Under the pieces are notes generated by a model. That model did not search any database. It saw nothing but the letters and a program-made list of their open reading frames with translations, and was not told the origin of the DNA. Position numbers and translations under genes: made by a program. From contig NC_074725.1 of assembly GCF_947242115.1 (NCBI RefSeq), positions 12,410,511-12,474,510 on the forward strand: DNA of 64,000 nt. The letters run 5' to 3'. Source of the stretch: Biomphalaria glabrata (lineage: Eukaryota; Mollusca; Gastropoda; Planorbidae). Below are positions 22,308 through 31,540 of the stretch, piece after piece; position 1 is the stretch's first letter; every line of letters starts with the position of its first letter.

Positions 22308-25234
22308 CAGAGTTTTTACTAAGGTCACGGGGCTCACATTTTAGGCCCCAAAACCCCTTGTAGAAGACAGGCACAGAATACGTAAAGAAAACTGAATTTA
22401 TATAGACCTCGGCGGAAAAAGGCTTTGTCTGCCTCAGATGTGGAAAATATGCAGGTTGCCAATGGGTCTAGGTAGTCACGTGAAACGCCGCACTCGTCCT
22501 TAATCTTCGGAATCGAAAACATTGGCATTATAATATTTATATATTTATTGAAATCAAAAACAAACTATTTTTAAGGACAAAGTAATTCAGAAACTGTAAA
22601 TGGAAAAAAGGGATGTTTATGTAAATGAGATGCACAGAAAAACTCAAAGAAGACAGATCAATTCTCTTTGTTTTGTTATAACAAAATACATACACCTCCT
22701 CCATCTGTTAGAATGGGTGGAATCTTCTTCACTTTTTGTTTCCCCACTTCCTATTCTTAAATCAAACTGAAACTTTCCACTTTTATTCATTGTCGATGAC
22801 ATCATGAATCAATAAAAAAATTTAACCGATTAGTAAATCAATTACTCATAACTAATTAATTTTGTTTTATATAGAAAATGTACTAAGCGATGGGCCGATA
22901 AGCTCGCTAATTTTTTTTAACTATAAAATAGACTAAAACATTCTATTTTTTTTTAGCTCAGTGGCTAAAGACGTCGGCCTTTCATGAGTTCGAATTCAGA
23001 CTCGAGATACTTCTTTTTTGTTTCAATAGGTTTTGAAAAGGCATCTCGGAAACCTTATATTTTTATGCATTTAAAAAGCGATCACGGCAACACTATCCCT
23101 TATTTCTTCTCTCCGCCCTTATTTTACAACTGGTCCAGAAAGTTATAGGAGAAAGGTAAAAGCATGAAATAGCGCTAAACAAAAACAAAAAACAATTGTA
23201 AACATATTTCTAATCGCACAGATTTATTATTGTTAGTCTAAATTTATTACAAATTTAATAACATAACTGATCCAAACTAATCGATGCAGTTACTTACACT
23301 CCATATAAACTTTTTTTTTAAAGTAGTTATTCTGTTTTTCTTGTTTTTATTTTATTTTGTATTTCTAGAGTTCTCATTGATTTATTTTGTCTGTTATTAT
23401 ATTAAGTAATGGTTTTCTTTTAAAGTGTATTTCTGTGTGTTTGAGTGGGACACCCATGTTGACTCTTTCACAACTTCACGCCATCCGCCTTAGTTCTTCC
23501 CTGTTCTCAAAATGTCTATGATGGAAATCTGGTGTTACAGATTTATAATGCATTAGTAAATAGTTAAAAATATTTCTATAGAATCCATATGTTTTCTCTC
23601 ATACCCTTAATATAGGGCTACCTAAAGGCTACTCAGACATGAAAATGAATGCGCCCGATATTTTTGTACGCCCCACCCGATTTCATCGCTCCCCCTCTAA
23701 ACAATCACATTGACCCCAATTCGTCGTCCTCTCTTCTTACCGCGCGCGCATATTTAGGTCATACTGTAAGTGAAAGGTCACTGCCTCTATTATCTCCTCT
23801 ACTAAAGATGCAGTATTTATGGCGAATAAGTTAGAGACTAGTACCCTGGTTCCTCCATCGAGATCGCCAAGGTTTAGCAAACAAGACTTGTGGCTCCTAA
23901 GTGGCTCAGAGAGCGGCCATGGTAAAGTGAATTGAATGGTGCCTGCTGGATTTGTCACTAACGAAACATAAGCCGAGCTTGCTAGGAGAAAAGAGAAACG
24001 TTTGAAGATGTCTATAAGAGAAAGAGGGCGGAGGGGGGGGGGCAGAAAGCTCATATATGTATGTAGTATATTATGCAAGGACCGTGTGTAAGCCAGATAG
24101 AGAGCTGCCTTTAACAGTAATTCCCTTAAGAGAGTAGCTACCTCTGAGGCCCTCGGACACCCAACCTTTGGCCCATCGCCATCTTCTTGACATAACAGCG
24201 AGCAAATCATTCAGCTATATATCTAGAACCAAATCATTATTTTCCGGCCCGCATGCTACGACCCTCTCTCTCTCACACACACACACGGGCGCAGCTTTTC
24301 TGTGGCCTACAGTAGAAAACGGCGAGTCTTTATGAACTGTAGACTGGGCGAATATAAAATAAGCTGGTATGAACACTCGCTATAAATAGTTACGTAATGT
24401 TATTGGAGATTTTCAAGAGAAACTAACCAATGCCAAGGAGGCTCAATTGAACTTTACTGTTGCCAACGAAATGAAAAAGAATTGAGCTTTAAATTTAACA
24501 CTATCTCAATGCGTGACAGTTGATCTTCCTATCAAATCTCTTTTATTACCTCTAGTCTCTTGCGTATTTCTTATTAAATAAGTCCGAAGTCACAGAGTGA
24601 ATGTATAAGGCTCTCCCACATTTTAAAATTATTATATTTTATACATGTTAGAATTAAAAACCTTCGATTCCACTGCCCTGAACATTGCACAAAAAATATC
24701 CTATACCTCTTGAAAAACCTGGCTTATCACTTCCTGTATTTTGAACACCAGATACACCAAACAAAAAAGCTTGCTATAATTTGTCCAGCATGTATTAAAA
24801 TCTGGAATTTAAATTGAAAGACATTTAATGTTTGTCAGTCAATGTTGATTCTTATTTCGATTCCAGGAAAGTTTGTGCATAGTTCAATATTTTGATTAAT
24901 CAGCACTTTTGTTGATGTCATTAAGCCTAATTATAAATAATCTAAACATGTAGCTAAATACAGAAAGGTTTAGTAAATCATAATCCTGACCTATCTCTTG
25001 TGTGTTTCAGGTGAAAAACCCCACAAGTGCCAGCAGTGTGGAAAGGCCTTCAGCCAGTCCTCGAACCTGATCACCCACAGCCGAAAGCACACCGGGTTCA
25101 AACCTTTCGCCTGCGGTCAGTGCGGGAGGGCGTTTCAGCGAAAAGTGGACCTGCGACGCCACTTCGAGACCCAGCACGCAATGGGTGGCATGGTGTTGAA
25201 AGAGATGGAAATAGACCCAGTGAATGGGGTTTGA
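8169..25234 (+). CDS. gfi1: Gfi-1/Senseless-type six-zinc-finger transcription factor, five coding exons
   Basis: Nuclear DNA-binding repressor of the Gfi-1/Senseless/PAG-3 family, which controls sensory, neural and blood-cell fate in animals. Joining 8169-8328, 11391-11759, 14877-15550, 19558-19786 and 25011-25234 gives 551 residues. All donors are GT, all acceptors AG, and phases (1,1,0,1) match at every junction. Residues 1-368 are Ser-rich and poorly conserved. Six C2H2 fingers follow at 369-392, 398-420, 426-448, 454-476, 482-504 and 510-533, each with both Cys and both His. Linkers and finger tips ([55 protein letters not shown]) are near-identical to vertebrate Gfi1. I see no SNAG motif (MPRSFLVK-like) at the N terminus; Drosophila Senseless is also described as lacking it, but an upstream exon cannot be excluded. 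An in-frame stop lies at 8127-8129. Confidence 0.93.
9127..9190 (+). mobile_element. Partial MITE end (relative of 33496-33666)
   Basis: TACAGTGCTTTTTTGTTAAA followed by CCGGTGCGTACCGTTACAAA matches both termini of the TA-flanked MITE at 33.5 kb, brought together. This is either an internally deleted copy or a fold-back remnant. Confidence 0.45.
9450..9715 (-). mobile_element. LINE ORF2 C-terminal fragment
   Basis: The minus strand reads [19 protein letters not shown] and then [20 protein letters not shown]. This is the DWNPQGKRxRGRPKxTW...AQNRxRWRxLVxALCS block found at the C terminus of a common invertebrate LINE group. At least one in-frame stop is present. The A-rich DNA at 9716-9775 is not clearly its tail. 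Confidence 0.7.
10012..10850 (+). repeat. Dispersed repeat R2, long copy
   Basis: It begins TTAGCGGCC with a 20-bp poly-C run, continues through GGTTAGTTTTGTGTGGCC and CCCGTTTAGATCTC, and ends AGTTTGTGTTTCCACACAAACTG then TCTTTGTAACC. The terminal part folds into a 9-bp hairpin. The same order appears at 19945-20800 (with a duplicated right half) and, for the left part only, at 45029-45205. I see no coding capacity and cannot assign the family. Confidence 0.7.
11391..11759 (+). CDS. gfi1: gfi1 coding exon 2
   Basis: The acceptor is TTTCTTTCAG at 11381-11390. It encodes about 123 residues beginning (E)[15 protein letters not shown] and ending at KTNN before GTAAGT at 11760. It is charged and hydrophilic with no recognised domain, and belongs to the variable N-terminal half of the protein. 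Phase is 1 on both sides, so skipping it would keep the downstream frame. A LINE 3' end begins about 12 bp after the donor. Confidence 0.8.
11772..12285 (-). mobile_element. CR1-like LINE 3' fragment, nearly open frame
   Basis: The minus strand encodes [40 protein letters not shown], a [20 protein letters not shown] stretch and [14 protein letters not shown], ending NMHY-stop at 11842. This is the complete C terminus of the family whose other copies lie at 2.06, 12.96 and 42.2 kb. The 3' tail is a TATATAAGATAAGA-type repeat abutting the gfi1 exon 2 donor. It is truncated at the 5' side within the RT. Confidence 0.8.
12955..13560 (-). mobile_element. CR1-like LINE 3' fragment, old and diverged
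   Basis: The order of motifs matches the 11.77-kb copy on the same strand: the GATAAGATA-like tail, the ATCTAGTCGTGCGTGTTAG region and the CCTGATTCACGCAACCCG region. It carries many substitutions and gaps and has no open frame. It is clearly older than the 11.77-kb copy. Confidence 0.6.
13698..13795 (+). repeat. 13-14-bp minisatellite
   Basis: About seven copies of GCGGACATACTAA, with two versions reading ACTTAGGCGGACAT. Confidence 0.85.
14285..14405 (+). mobile_element. tRNA-related SINE, family B
   Basis: ATGGTGGCTACCTGATCGTG followed by the body TCAATTCTGAAGGAACATCC and GAGACATGTGAAAC. The same head and body order is seen at 40280 and, inverted, at 56985. The B box is degraded here. Confidence 0.6.
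14548..14726 (+). mobile_element. hAT MITE with perfect 8-bp TSD
   Basis: A 179-bp element with CAGTATTTGCCAAAAC on the left and GTTTGGGAAACACTG on the right. It is flanked by CATTAGTC on both sides (14540-14547, 14727-14734). Its interior (AGCGGAACACTT, TTAATTATTTTAGTAGTTCGTG) matches the MITE at 34949-35131. It sits 150 bp upstream of the gfi1 exon 3 acceptor. Confidence 0.85.
14877..15550 (+). CDS. gfi1: gfi1 coding exon 3 (Ser-rich region and zinc finger 1)
   Basis: The acceptor is TTGAACAG at 14869-14876. G from exon 2 plus AA makes Glu, then [13 protein letters not shown] Ser/Thr/Pro-rich tract ([17 protein letters not shown]) leads to zinc finger 1 (YQCGQC...HVRRAH). It ends with FACN, the first Cys of finger 2, in phase 0 before GTAAGT. 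Finger 2 is therefore split between exons. Confidence 0.92.
16695..16935. mobile_element. MITE remnant, hAT-like
   Basis: AAGGATGTCCAAGCTACGAC on the left and GTTGGCCATCGCTAATCTGG on the right resemble the ends of the element at 46565-46775. No clean TSD is visible. Confidence 0.35.
17195..17212 (+). promoter_or_regulatory. CTCF-like motif in gfi1 intron 3
   Basis: CAAACAGGGGGCGCCACT contains the AGGGGGCGC core on the plus strand. Its partner at 7436-7455 is on the minus strand. The two sites are about 9.7 kb apart and point away from each other. Confidence 0.35.
18035..18515 (+). repeat. Dispersed repeat R1, copy without the tRNA-like middle
   Basis: Block 1 (GTCTGTCTGTCTGGTAAAAA ... TTTTGTTTGGTATCGAACAAGG) passes directly to block 3 (ACAGACAAGTGATAGGATCATAG ... 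GATCCAAACTAATTACACTC). The copies at 22670 and 41320 carry about 250 bp more between these blocks. Confidence 0.75.
18698..18785. mobile_element. hAT-like terminal fragment
   Basis: CAGTGGCGCCTGGAGGGTGC and a following GC-rich stretch resemble a CAGTGGCG-type hAT terminus. The other end is not found. Confidence 0.3.
19451..19474. repeat. Poly-C run upstream of exon 4
   Basis: A C-rich run inside the pyrimidine-rich stretch about 90 bp upstream of the gfi1 exon 4 acceptor. Confidence 0.6.
19558..19786 (+). CDS. gfi1: gfi1 coding exon 4 (zinc fingers 2-4)
   Basis: The acceptor is GTTCCAG at 19551-19557; the exon opens [15 protein letters not shown] in phase 0. It contains the rest of finger 2 and all of fingers 3 and 4, with the family-specific SQERSFEC and HSDTRPYPC linkers. 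It ends HTG with phase 1 before GTGAGG. In Gfi1 proteins fingers 3-5 contact the AATC core site. Confidence 0.97.
19945..20800 (+). repeat. Dispersed repeat R2 with duplicated right half
   Basis: The left part (TTTCTAGCGGCCCCCGAAAGG, CCCGTTTAGATCTCGTAAAC) matches 10012. The right part occurs twice in tandem. Both right halves end in AGTTTGTGTTTCCACACAAAC then TGTCTTTGTAACCTTG, at about 20450-20485 and 20750-20790. Confidence 0.75.
22269..22305. repeat. (TA)n microsatellite
   Basis: An uninterrupted TA dinucleotide run in gfi1 intron 4. Confidence 0.95.
22670..23340 (+). repeat. Dispersed repeat R1, long copy with tRNA-like module
   Basis: It has block 1, a tRNA-like centre (22955-23005: TAGCTCAGTGGCTAAAGACG as A box, GAGTTCGAATTCA as B box) and block 3 (ATGAAATAGCGCTAAACAAA, CTGATCCAAACTAATCGATG). 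The centre keeps tRNA-like promoter boxes but lacks a plausible full cloverleaf, so it is not called as a tRNA gene. Confidence 0.65.
25011..25234 (+). CDS. gfi1: gfi1 coding exon 5 (zinc fingers 5-6, stop)
   Basis: The acceptor is TGTGTTTCAG at 25001-25010; G from exon 4 plus GT makes Gly, restoring HTGEKPHKC. It contains finger 5 ([14 protein letters not shown]) and finger 6 ([15 protein letters not shown]), then an 18-residue tail ending PVNGV and TGA at 25232-25234. The tail is slightly longer than in vertebrate Gfi1. Confidence 0.97.
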
Positions 25235-25610
25235 GCCCTCAGTACACGCGGTAATCAAGGATGCTCTCGTGAAGGATAGACACTCTATATGGCTTCTCAA
25301 AGTCTAACCAATGTTGGAGATTCCTACGATAAACACAAACAATGTCAAGAACGCTTTATGTTTCCAACTAAATACAAACAAAATTGAGCTTTAAACGGAA
25401 GAGCCTGAAAAATGCGTTTGTGCAGTGCTAAAAAGTGTAGAAAAATTATATTATATAATATATTTGAAAAACCTAGCTTATAAACATTACTTTTATTCTG
25501 TACACGGATACACCACCAAGCAAGCTATTTATAGTTGTTGTTTTTTTCGCCATAATTAAAGCTACACATTAGAGAAAAAAACAACTTTTTGCACTTGTAA
25601 ATGTGCTACA

Positions 25611-25616
25611 AATAAA
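25611..25616 (+). terminator. Candidate polyadenylation signal for gfi1
   Basis: AATAAA, 377 bp downstream of the stop; no earlier AATAAA is found after the stop codon. Cleavage would fall near 25630. Confidence 0.45.
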
Positions 25617-25700
25617 CAACATTTTCGGAAGGAGGCCACGAAATTCTGTTTTATTTCTGTAAAAAAACAAACAAACTTTTTGGCCGATGTTTTGATGGCT

Positions 25701-25860
25701 AAAGCTGGCTTCTAGTTAGTAATTAGTCACAACGGACAATGCTGATTGCTAAAGCTGGCTTCTAGTGAATAACGAGTCACAACGGACAATGATGATTGCT
25801 AAAGCTGGCTTCTAGTAAGTAACTAGTCACAACGGACAATGCTGATTGCTAAAGCTGGAC
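25701..25860 (+). repeat. 50-bp minisatellite
   Basis: AAAGCTGGCTTCTAGT starts at 25701, 25751, 25801 and (partial) 25851, an exact 50-bp period. Each unit contains AGTCACAACGGACAATG. Confidence 0.95.
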
Positions 25861-26115
25861 AACGATGGCCAGAAACTTTTTATGGTCAAACTAATACAAA
25901 CGGGTTCACATATTACAATGTCTCAATTTCAATGTCAAATATGGGTCTACACACAGTATCAATGTCATATCAACTGTTCATAGCATTGTGCAATTTATAT
26001 ATTTATTTGGTGTATTTTGAGGATTATTAATAATATCATGTATTTATTAAAATCGTCTTTTGATCTCGATTTTGTACATATTTGTCAGCTTTGAAAATAT
26101 GCGATATTTAGAAAC

Positions 26116-26584
26116 CACTTTTGAATCAAATAGTAAGTCACCCTTATATAAAACCTTCCAACACTTTCCTATTCGGTACAAATGTATGGCAGTGTAAAAC
26201 ACTCCACCACGTTTGAATTATATAGTAAATCACTCTTATATTAAACACTCCAACACTTTTGAATCAAATAGTAAATCACTATTATATTAATCACTCCAAC
26301 ACTTTTAAATCAAATACTTAATCTCTCTTATATTTAACACTCCAACACTTTTGAATGAAATAGTAAATCACTCTTATATTAAACACTCCAACACTTTTGA
26401 ATCAAATAGTAAATCACTCTTATATTAAACACTCCAACACTTTTGAATCAAATAGTAAATCACTCTTATATTAAACACTCCAACACTTTTGAATCAAATA
26501 GTAAATCACTCTTATATTAAACACTCCAATACTTTTGAATCAAATAGTAAATCACTCTTATATTAAACACTCCAACACTTTTGC
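26116..26584 (+). repeat. 46-bp minisatellite
   Basis: About ten copies of a unit containing CACTCCAACACTTTTGAATC and AAATAGTAAATCACTCTTAT. Left copies are diverged; right copies are almost identical. Confidence 0.95.
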
Positions 26585-26897
26585 TATTAAACAATACAAT
26601 ATATGTCTATTCTGCAAAATAATATAATGTATTTTGTTTTTACAAATACAATTAATAACTTAAAAGATTAAAACCAACCTCTTCTTTGTTTTTCTGCTTG
26701 TGTGACAATGAGTTAACTGCTTTGTAAACGTAGGGCCGGATTTAAGGAATGGCGGTCCGAACTACTGCCCCGCGACTAGAGAGGGGGCCCTCACAAAAGA
26801 AATTCCGAATTAAGACGGGTCAGAAACATTTACATTTTGTACCTGTGGACATTTCTTTTCGCATTTTTACCAACACTACTTTAAATCTTACTGTTAG

Positions 26898-27110
26898 CAA
26901 CACTGTGGAGGTTAGGAAGTGTCCACCTGTAGCAACACTGTGGAGGTTAGGAAGTGTCCACCTGTAGCAACACTGTGGAGTTTAGGAAGTGTCCACCTGT
27001 AGCAACACTGTGGAGGTTAGGAAGTGTCCACCTGTAGCAACACTGTGGAGGTTAGGAAGTGTCCACCTGTAGCAACACTGGGGAGGTTAGGAAGTGTTCA
27101 CCTGTAGCAA
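26898..27110 (+). repeat. 35-bp minisatellite
   Basis: Six copies of a unit reading AACACTGTGGAGGTTAGGAA then GTGTCCACCTGTAGC, nearly identical to one another. Confidence 0.95.
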
Positions 27111-27222
27111 CTCCGGATTTAGGTCAGTGGGCCAACCCAGGACCTTACCCTGTACAAAGTCAAACCTATATATATATTAAAAAAAAAACACCTAAAATAT
27201 GCATATTAAAAAAATAAAGTAC

Positions 27223-27370
27223 ACCCAGGTCTAATTGGTACCTAACGTTAGTTTGGAAAACGAAAGACTGTTGGTCGTTGTGCTGGCCCCATGATACCCT
27301 CGTAAAACGTCGGCCATAGAAACAGACGACCGTTACATCATTTGCCCATAAATCGCTAGGTCTAAAAGAG
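27223..27370 (+). mobile_element. SINE family A, body fragment
   Basis: TCTAATTGGTACCTAACGTT, TTGGTCGTTGTGCTGGCCCC and TTACATCATTTGCCCATAAA follow the order of the 3165-3450 copy, in the opposite orientation. The tRNA-like head is missing. Confidence 0.7.
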
Positions 27371-27667
27371 GATTTTTTAAACAATATATGGAGAGGATAA
27401 AAAGTTTCAAACTTAGCACTATACAACTCTTTGTTCTAGGTTTCATTCTCTGTCAGACAGATTCAAGACATAATACATGTTTTTCATACCTAATTCACCG
27501 ATCTGTTTCAGCTACGATCCCTCATCACACATCGAGTCGCTGTGTGTCCATGTATGCAATGACTTCAGTGAAATAAAACAATGTGCCTCTTCCAGTCGCT
27601 TCACACTCTGGCTTACACGATATTCATTTAGCTTTGTTTGATTCTAAAACAAGTCACATTTTAACAA

Positions 27668-27800
27668 AGCTTATATCAGCTCACTCCGTCTGTCTGTCTG
27701 TCTGGTACACATTTTGTACAAGTTATTTCTCCAACCTCCCATTATCGGATCAATGTTGTCTCTAACAAAACATGAATCATTAAAAAAATCACCTTCCCTA
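27668..27800 (+). repeat. Dispersed repeat R1, short fragment of block 1
   Basis: AAGCTTATATCAGCTCACTC, GTCTGTCTGTCTGGTACAC and CTAACAAAACATGAATCATT match block 1 of R1. Confidence 0.6.
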
Positions 27801-28129
27801 ACCTAATTATGTTAAGTAAATTTGGGATTACCTTTCTGATTCCATATTCCAAAGCGACTGCAGATTTTGAGCACGCCTGTATGAGGTCCAATGGCCTTAG
27901 ACCCTCAAAAGTTTAAGTATTACTTAAGCTGAAATTAATTTCATATTATTATCATATGGTGTTTAGAGGTCGCGGTGACTCTCTGAAAGCAGGCGACACA
28001 CTTTTTTTTTGGCTTTATTCATTAAAATATGTTTTGCTAGATCCAAGTTTCAGCAAAGGCTGAACATTTAAATAGAAAGTAAATGTTTACTATGAAGCCT
28101 TTATCAGTCACAAGGTGGAAAAGAAGAAT

Positions 28130-28265
28130 TGAGGCAGTGAAGGCAGAGGAGGCTGTGAAGGCAGTGGAGGCAGTGAAGGCAGTGGAGGCAGTGATGGCAT
28201 TGGAGGCAGTGAAGGCAGTGAAGGCAGTGATGGCATTGGAGGCAGTGATGGCATTGGAGGAAGTC
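28130..28265 (+). repeat. 9-bp minisatellite (GGCAGTGAA-type)
   Basis: About 14 imperfect copies of GAGGCAGTG/AAGGCAGTG/ATGGCATTG. The unit is a multiple of three, so it stays open in several frames (EAVKAVEAV-like, and PSLPPLPSL-like on the other strand). I see no splice sites or start context that would make it a gene. Confidence 0.9.
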
Positions 28266-29660
28266 TTGTTGTAAGTCTATGATGGTAACACATTGAAAAC
28301 GTCAATCAATGAGACACAGTGATTGCGGTTCGCTTTTATAAATGTAAATATGCTCTAGTTCTTCCCCCCCCCCCCGTCCTCCACCCTCCCCCCGTATCAA
28401 TAAAAGGTATGTCTATGTTTCGACATAGCCAGCTAGGTGTCCAGGGTAATTGGTAAGTATTCAAGAGTGTCTGGTGAACGGCTAATCTCTCATTTCCGAC
28501 CACAGAGAGAAACCTTTCTTCAAGTCAAGGGTCAGACTCAAAAGAGCCTTCTGCCTGACACTGTTTGATGGCTACATTTCGAAAGAACCACACACGTTTG
28601 TTAGCTAAATTAGCCGAATAAGGGGAATGGTTGAATCGTTACATAGTAATTCATCTCAGTAAGTCTTTCGTACATTACCTCCCCTTTCTCATCAGCACGA
28701 AGCGCCTTCCTCTCTATATCTCAGATGCGAAGAGAAAAAAACTTTTTACGGGGTGGAAATGTCCTCGAAGGTTATGCCCTCTTGGGGCAAAGATTCTTAT
28801 AGAAATGTTCTGGTAGGAAATATTTTGTTTTGAAATGATTTCATGGGGAAACAAGGTGATTTACGGGAACATTTAGATTCTAATACCAAATATTACACAC
28901 TTTAAAGAAAATGATTTCTATCATGAATTAAATAAAGATGAATCAAAACGTGAATCGAATCATTCTAAGGATCAGTAATAAAGATTTTGATTGGAAATCA
29001 TTACCCATTTTAATCACAATAAAAGAAATATTTTAATCAATCATGACAGTTCACTATTAAACATTCTTTCCAATTATCAATATTCATAATTCAAATTTAC
29101 CCACCAATCACTACCAAAGAGCCTCGCTTTGAACTTGAAGTTTAAGACTAGGTGCAGCTATTGAGCAGACGTCAGTGGTTGAACAAGTTCAAGTAGGGAG
29201 TCTTTCCATCTTACCACTCACGTCACTGGCGAGGCGGAAGTTCCCAATCAAGACTTGTTTCATTTCTTTTCTGCCTCGCTCTGAGAATTAGAACAGAAGT
29301 TGACACGTGCCTTAAAGAATACACAGTCACGCGCGCTCGCGTCAACACACACACACACATTTCAAGCAGACGTCTCCAATAAAAACATCGTGTTTACCTT
29401 TTCAATTGCACTATTTAATTAGCTCTCCCGTCCACTGTCTAAGAGTATCGACTGCACCGGCATAATCGAATAGATCGATATCTCGATTAATAAGTAATCG
29501 AACAATTAAAAGAGTAATAGAGAGAGTATCGAGTTAATTAAAATAGGATTGGAATAGAAATGTCACGATTGTTAATTGGCTTTAACAAATATCACACTCT
29601 AGTTCAAAAATAAGATTGGATAGAAAAAAATGAATTGATCAAAGATACGGTTAAGTAACC
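28266..29660. other. Intergenic, no gene recognised
   Basis: AT-rich apart from a C-run (about 28363-28390) and a mixed-composition stretch at 29100-29480 with CACGCGCGCTCGCG and a short CA run. ATCGATA/TCGATTAAT clusters occur at 29465-29535. No coding exons or RNA genes are evident. Confidence 0.45.
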
Positions 29661-29764
29661 AGAGGCGGGCTTAGACTTTTGTCTCCTGGAGGCTACAACG
29701 TGCCAACCTAACTTCCCATTAACAGAATGTTTTGTTGTTTGCAACACACAAGAACTTCGTTGGA

Positions 29765-29809
29765 ACCACAGACCTATATATATTACAGCAATTTATATAG
29801 GTCTGTGGT
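29765..29809. repeat. Perfect 16-bp inverted repeat (hairpin)
   Basis: ACCACAGACCTATATA (29765-29780) and its exact reverse complement (29794-29809) enclose a 13-nt spacer. It could be a fold-back MITE core or a structured RNA. No TSD is obvious. Confidence 0.7.
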
Positions 29810-31255
29810 GGAGACAAACTGAAAAGAGATTAGTTAAACACATTCAATTTCAGGTCTTTTTTTTTTTTTGATATATCTGATCTGGCATGTGCGGCCGAGA
29901 GGCTTAAACCGCTTGGCTTGCTCTTGGCTACCTATCAAGGGGGCTCTAGCTCGAAAAAAGTTGACTTTGCTTAAAGACAGCTCGGAAAACCTTCTCCCAG
30001 ATACCCCCTTCCATCCAGCCCCCGGTTCACAAAAGAGATAGAAACAGAAAGCACTGAGCAAGAAAGTTGCCCTGTAGAAAACCTTTTTTTTTTTTTTGCT
30101 TATTAAATCATTTGTGCACAACCAAAGCCTTCTTCTGATATGAAATATTTCCATATACAATTTAAAAAATTTGTGAGAACATTGTATGTCCCCTTTAAAA
30201 AAAATTGAAATTTTATTTTAGTAAAAAACTGTGTGCATAAATATTTTAACAATGTTCAAAATATTATATAGCCTCCTTAAATATGATGTCAATTTTTAAA
30301 ATGACAAACTGTTACCATGTTTAATTTTAAAAACAAAACTTTTTGCTTTCAGAAGATAAAGAGTAACCGTTGTAATAGAACTTTTCAAGCTGAAAATATC
30401 ATGAAATCAGATTTTCAATATCTATTACAGTTTTTGAGATCTCAACATGACAGACGTGCGAACAGACAGACTATAGAAAAAAGGATGTCACAGATCACAA
30501 AAACCAACCATAGAAACCAGGAAAGAGACAATGACGACGTAGAAAAAATAAATATTGATTATGACGTATAACTATAAATAGCTATCTATTTGGTTATCCG
30601 GTGTACAGAATATTGGTAGTGTCGATTATCTATGTAATTTAGTAGAAAAACGATACATTATTTTTAATTTTTGTAGCACTGTAAAATCTAATCTCTAAGC
30701 GCTATCGTTTGTAGCAAAAACTAATTGTTATCATTTAGTTGGCAATGGTGATTTTTTAATATAAAGTCCTTGACATTGTCTGCATTGAACATTTATCGTC
30801 AAAATTCCCAGTGCAAGAAGAAAGTTGTTGGTGATTTCTCGGATGTTTCCTGATCCAGTAGCTGTTGGAGGTCGCACGCAATGAAGTCTCTTTGCTCATA
30901 GCAGTCACACAGAACAATGTCGTCGTATTATAAATTATGAAACCTACCCAGTTTCTATAGTCACCAAATTTCTAAACCTAAAAGTGTCGTCATTTCGTGT
31001 TTAAACTTTTTTTTGCTCGAGATTATAATCTGTCGTCATTGCCTGTTCTAATCGTAAATACTTTTTTTGTCTGGAATCTATAATCTGTCGTCATTTCCTA
31101 TCTAAACATTACATTTTGGTTCGAGATTATAACCATTCGTCATTTCGTATCTAAAAATAACTACCTTTTTGGTTCGAGATTAAAACAATACCGTTTGGTT
31201 CGAGATTATAACCTGCCGAATAGATAAAACTATTTCTTCTCGCTAATACCAAACT
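29810..31255. other. Intergenic, no gene recognised
   Basis: Contains poly-T/poly-A tracts and a series of GGTTCGAGATTATAACC-like repeats with TCGTCATTTCGTATC (about 30960-31215), an old degenerate tandem repeat with a period of about 60 bp. A small open frame at 30317-30571 (84 codons) has no recognisable domain and is probably chance. Confidence 0.45.
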
Positions 31256-31261
31256 TGTCAA

Positions 31262-31540
31262 ACTTGGGGTGTAGCGGCTGAGTGGTAAAGCCCTTGGCTT
31301 ACGAACTGAGGGGGTCTAGGGTTCAAATGTCGGTGAAGATTGTGGATAATGAATTTCAGGATTTTTAGCACGCCCCTAAGTCCACCCAGCTCTACTGGGT
31401 ATCTGACATTAGTTTTAAGGTTTAAATAAAGGGGGTTGGTCGTTGTGCTGGCCACAAGACATCCTCGTTAACTGTCAGCCATAGTAAAAAAAAAAGGAAA
31501 CTTTACGTCATCTGCCACATAGATCGAAATGTCTTGTTAA
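31262..31540 (+). mobile_element. SINE family A, near-complete copy
   Basis: The head is GTAGCGGCTGAGTGGTAAAG, with a B-box-like GGGTTCAAATG. The body has CCACCCAGCTCTACTGGGTA and GGTTGGTCGTTGTGCTGGCC, ending near CATCTGCCACATAGATCG. An A-run insertion lies near 31485. Confidence 0.75.

Larger units (their letters stand above)
19787..25010 (+). other. gfi1 intron 4
   Basis: GT at 19787, AG at 25009-25010. It holds R2 (19945-20800), a TA run (about 22269-22303) and R1 (22670-23340). Two repeat-free, mixed-composition islands (21650-22100 and 23640-24290) lack coding potential but look less AT-rich than the rest of the intron. They are the best places to look for conserved non-coding elements. 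Confidence 0.6.

Noticed and set aside
22955-23005. Possible tRNA gene (A box and B box)
   Set aside because: Sits inside dispersed repeat R1, and I could not lay out a full cloverleaf with acceptor stem.
28083-28305. EAVKAVEAV-like and PSLPPLPSL-like open frames
   Set aside because: They follow a 9-bp minisatellite, lack splice sites and domains, and both strands are open.
30317-30571. 84-codon basic open frame
   Set aside because: Lys/Asn/Arg-rich as expected in AT-rich DNA; no promoter, splice or homology clue.
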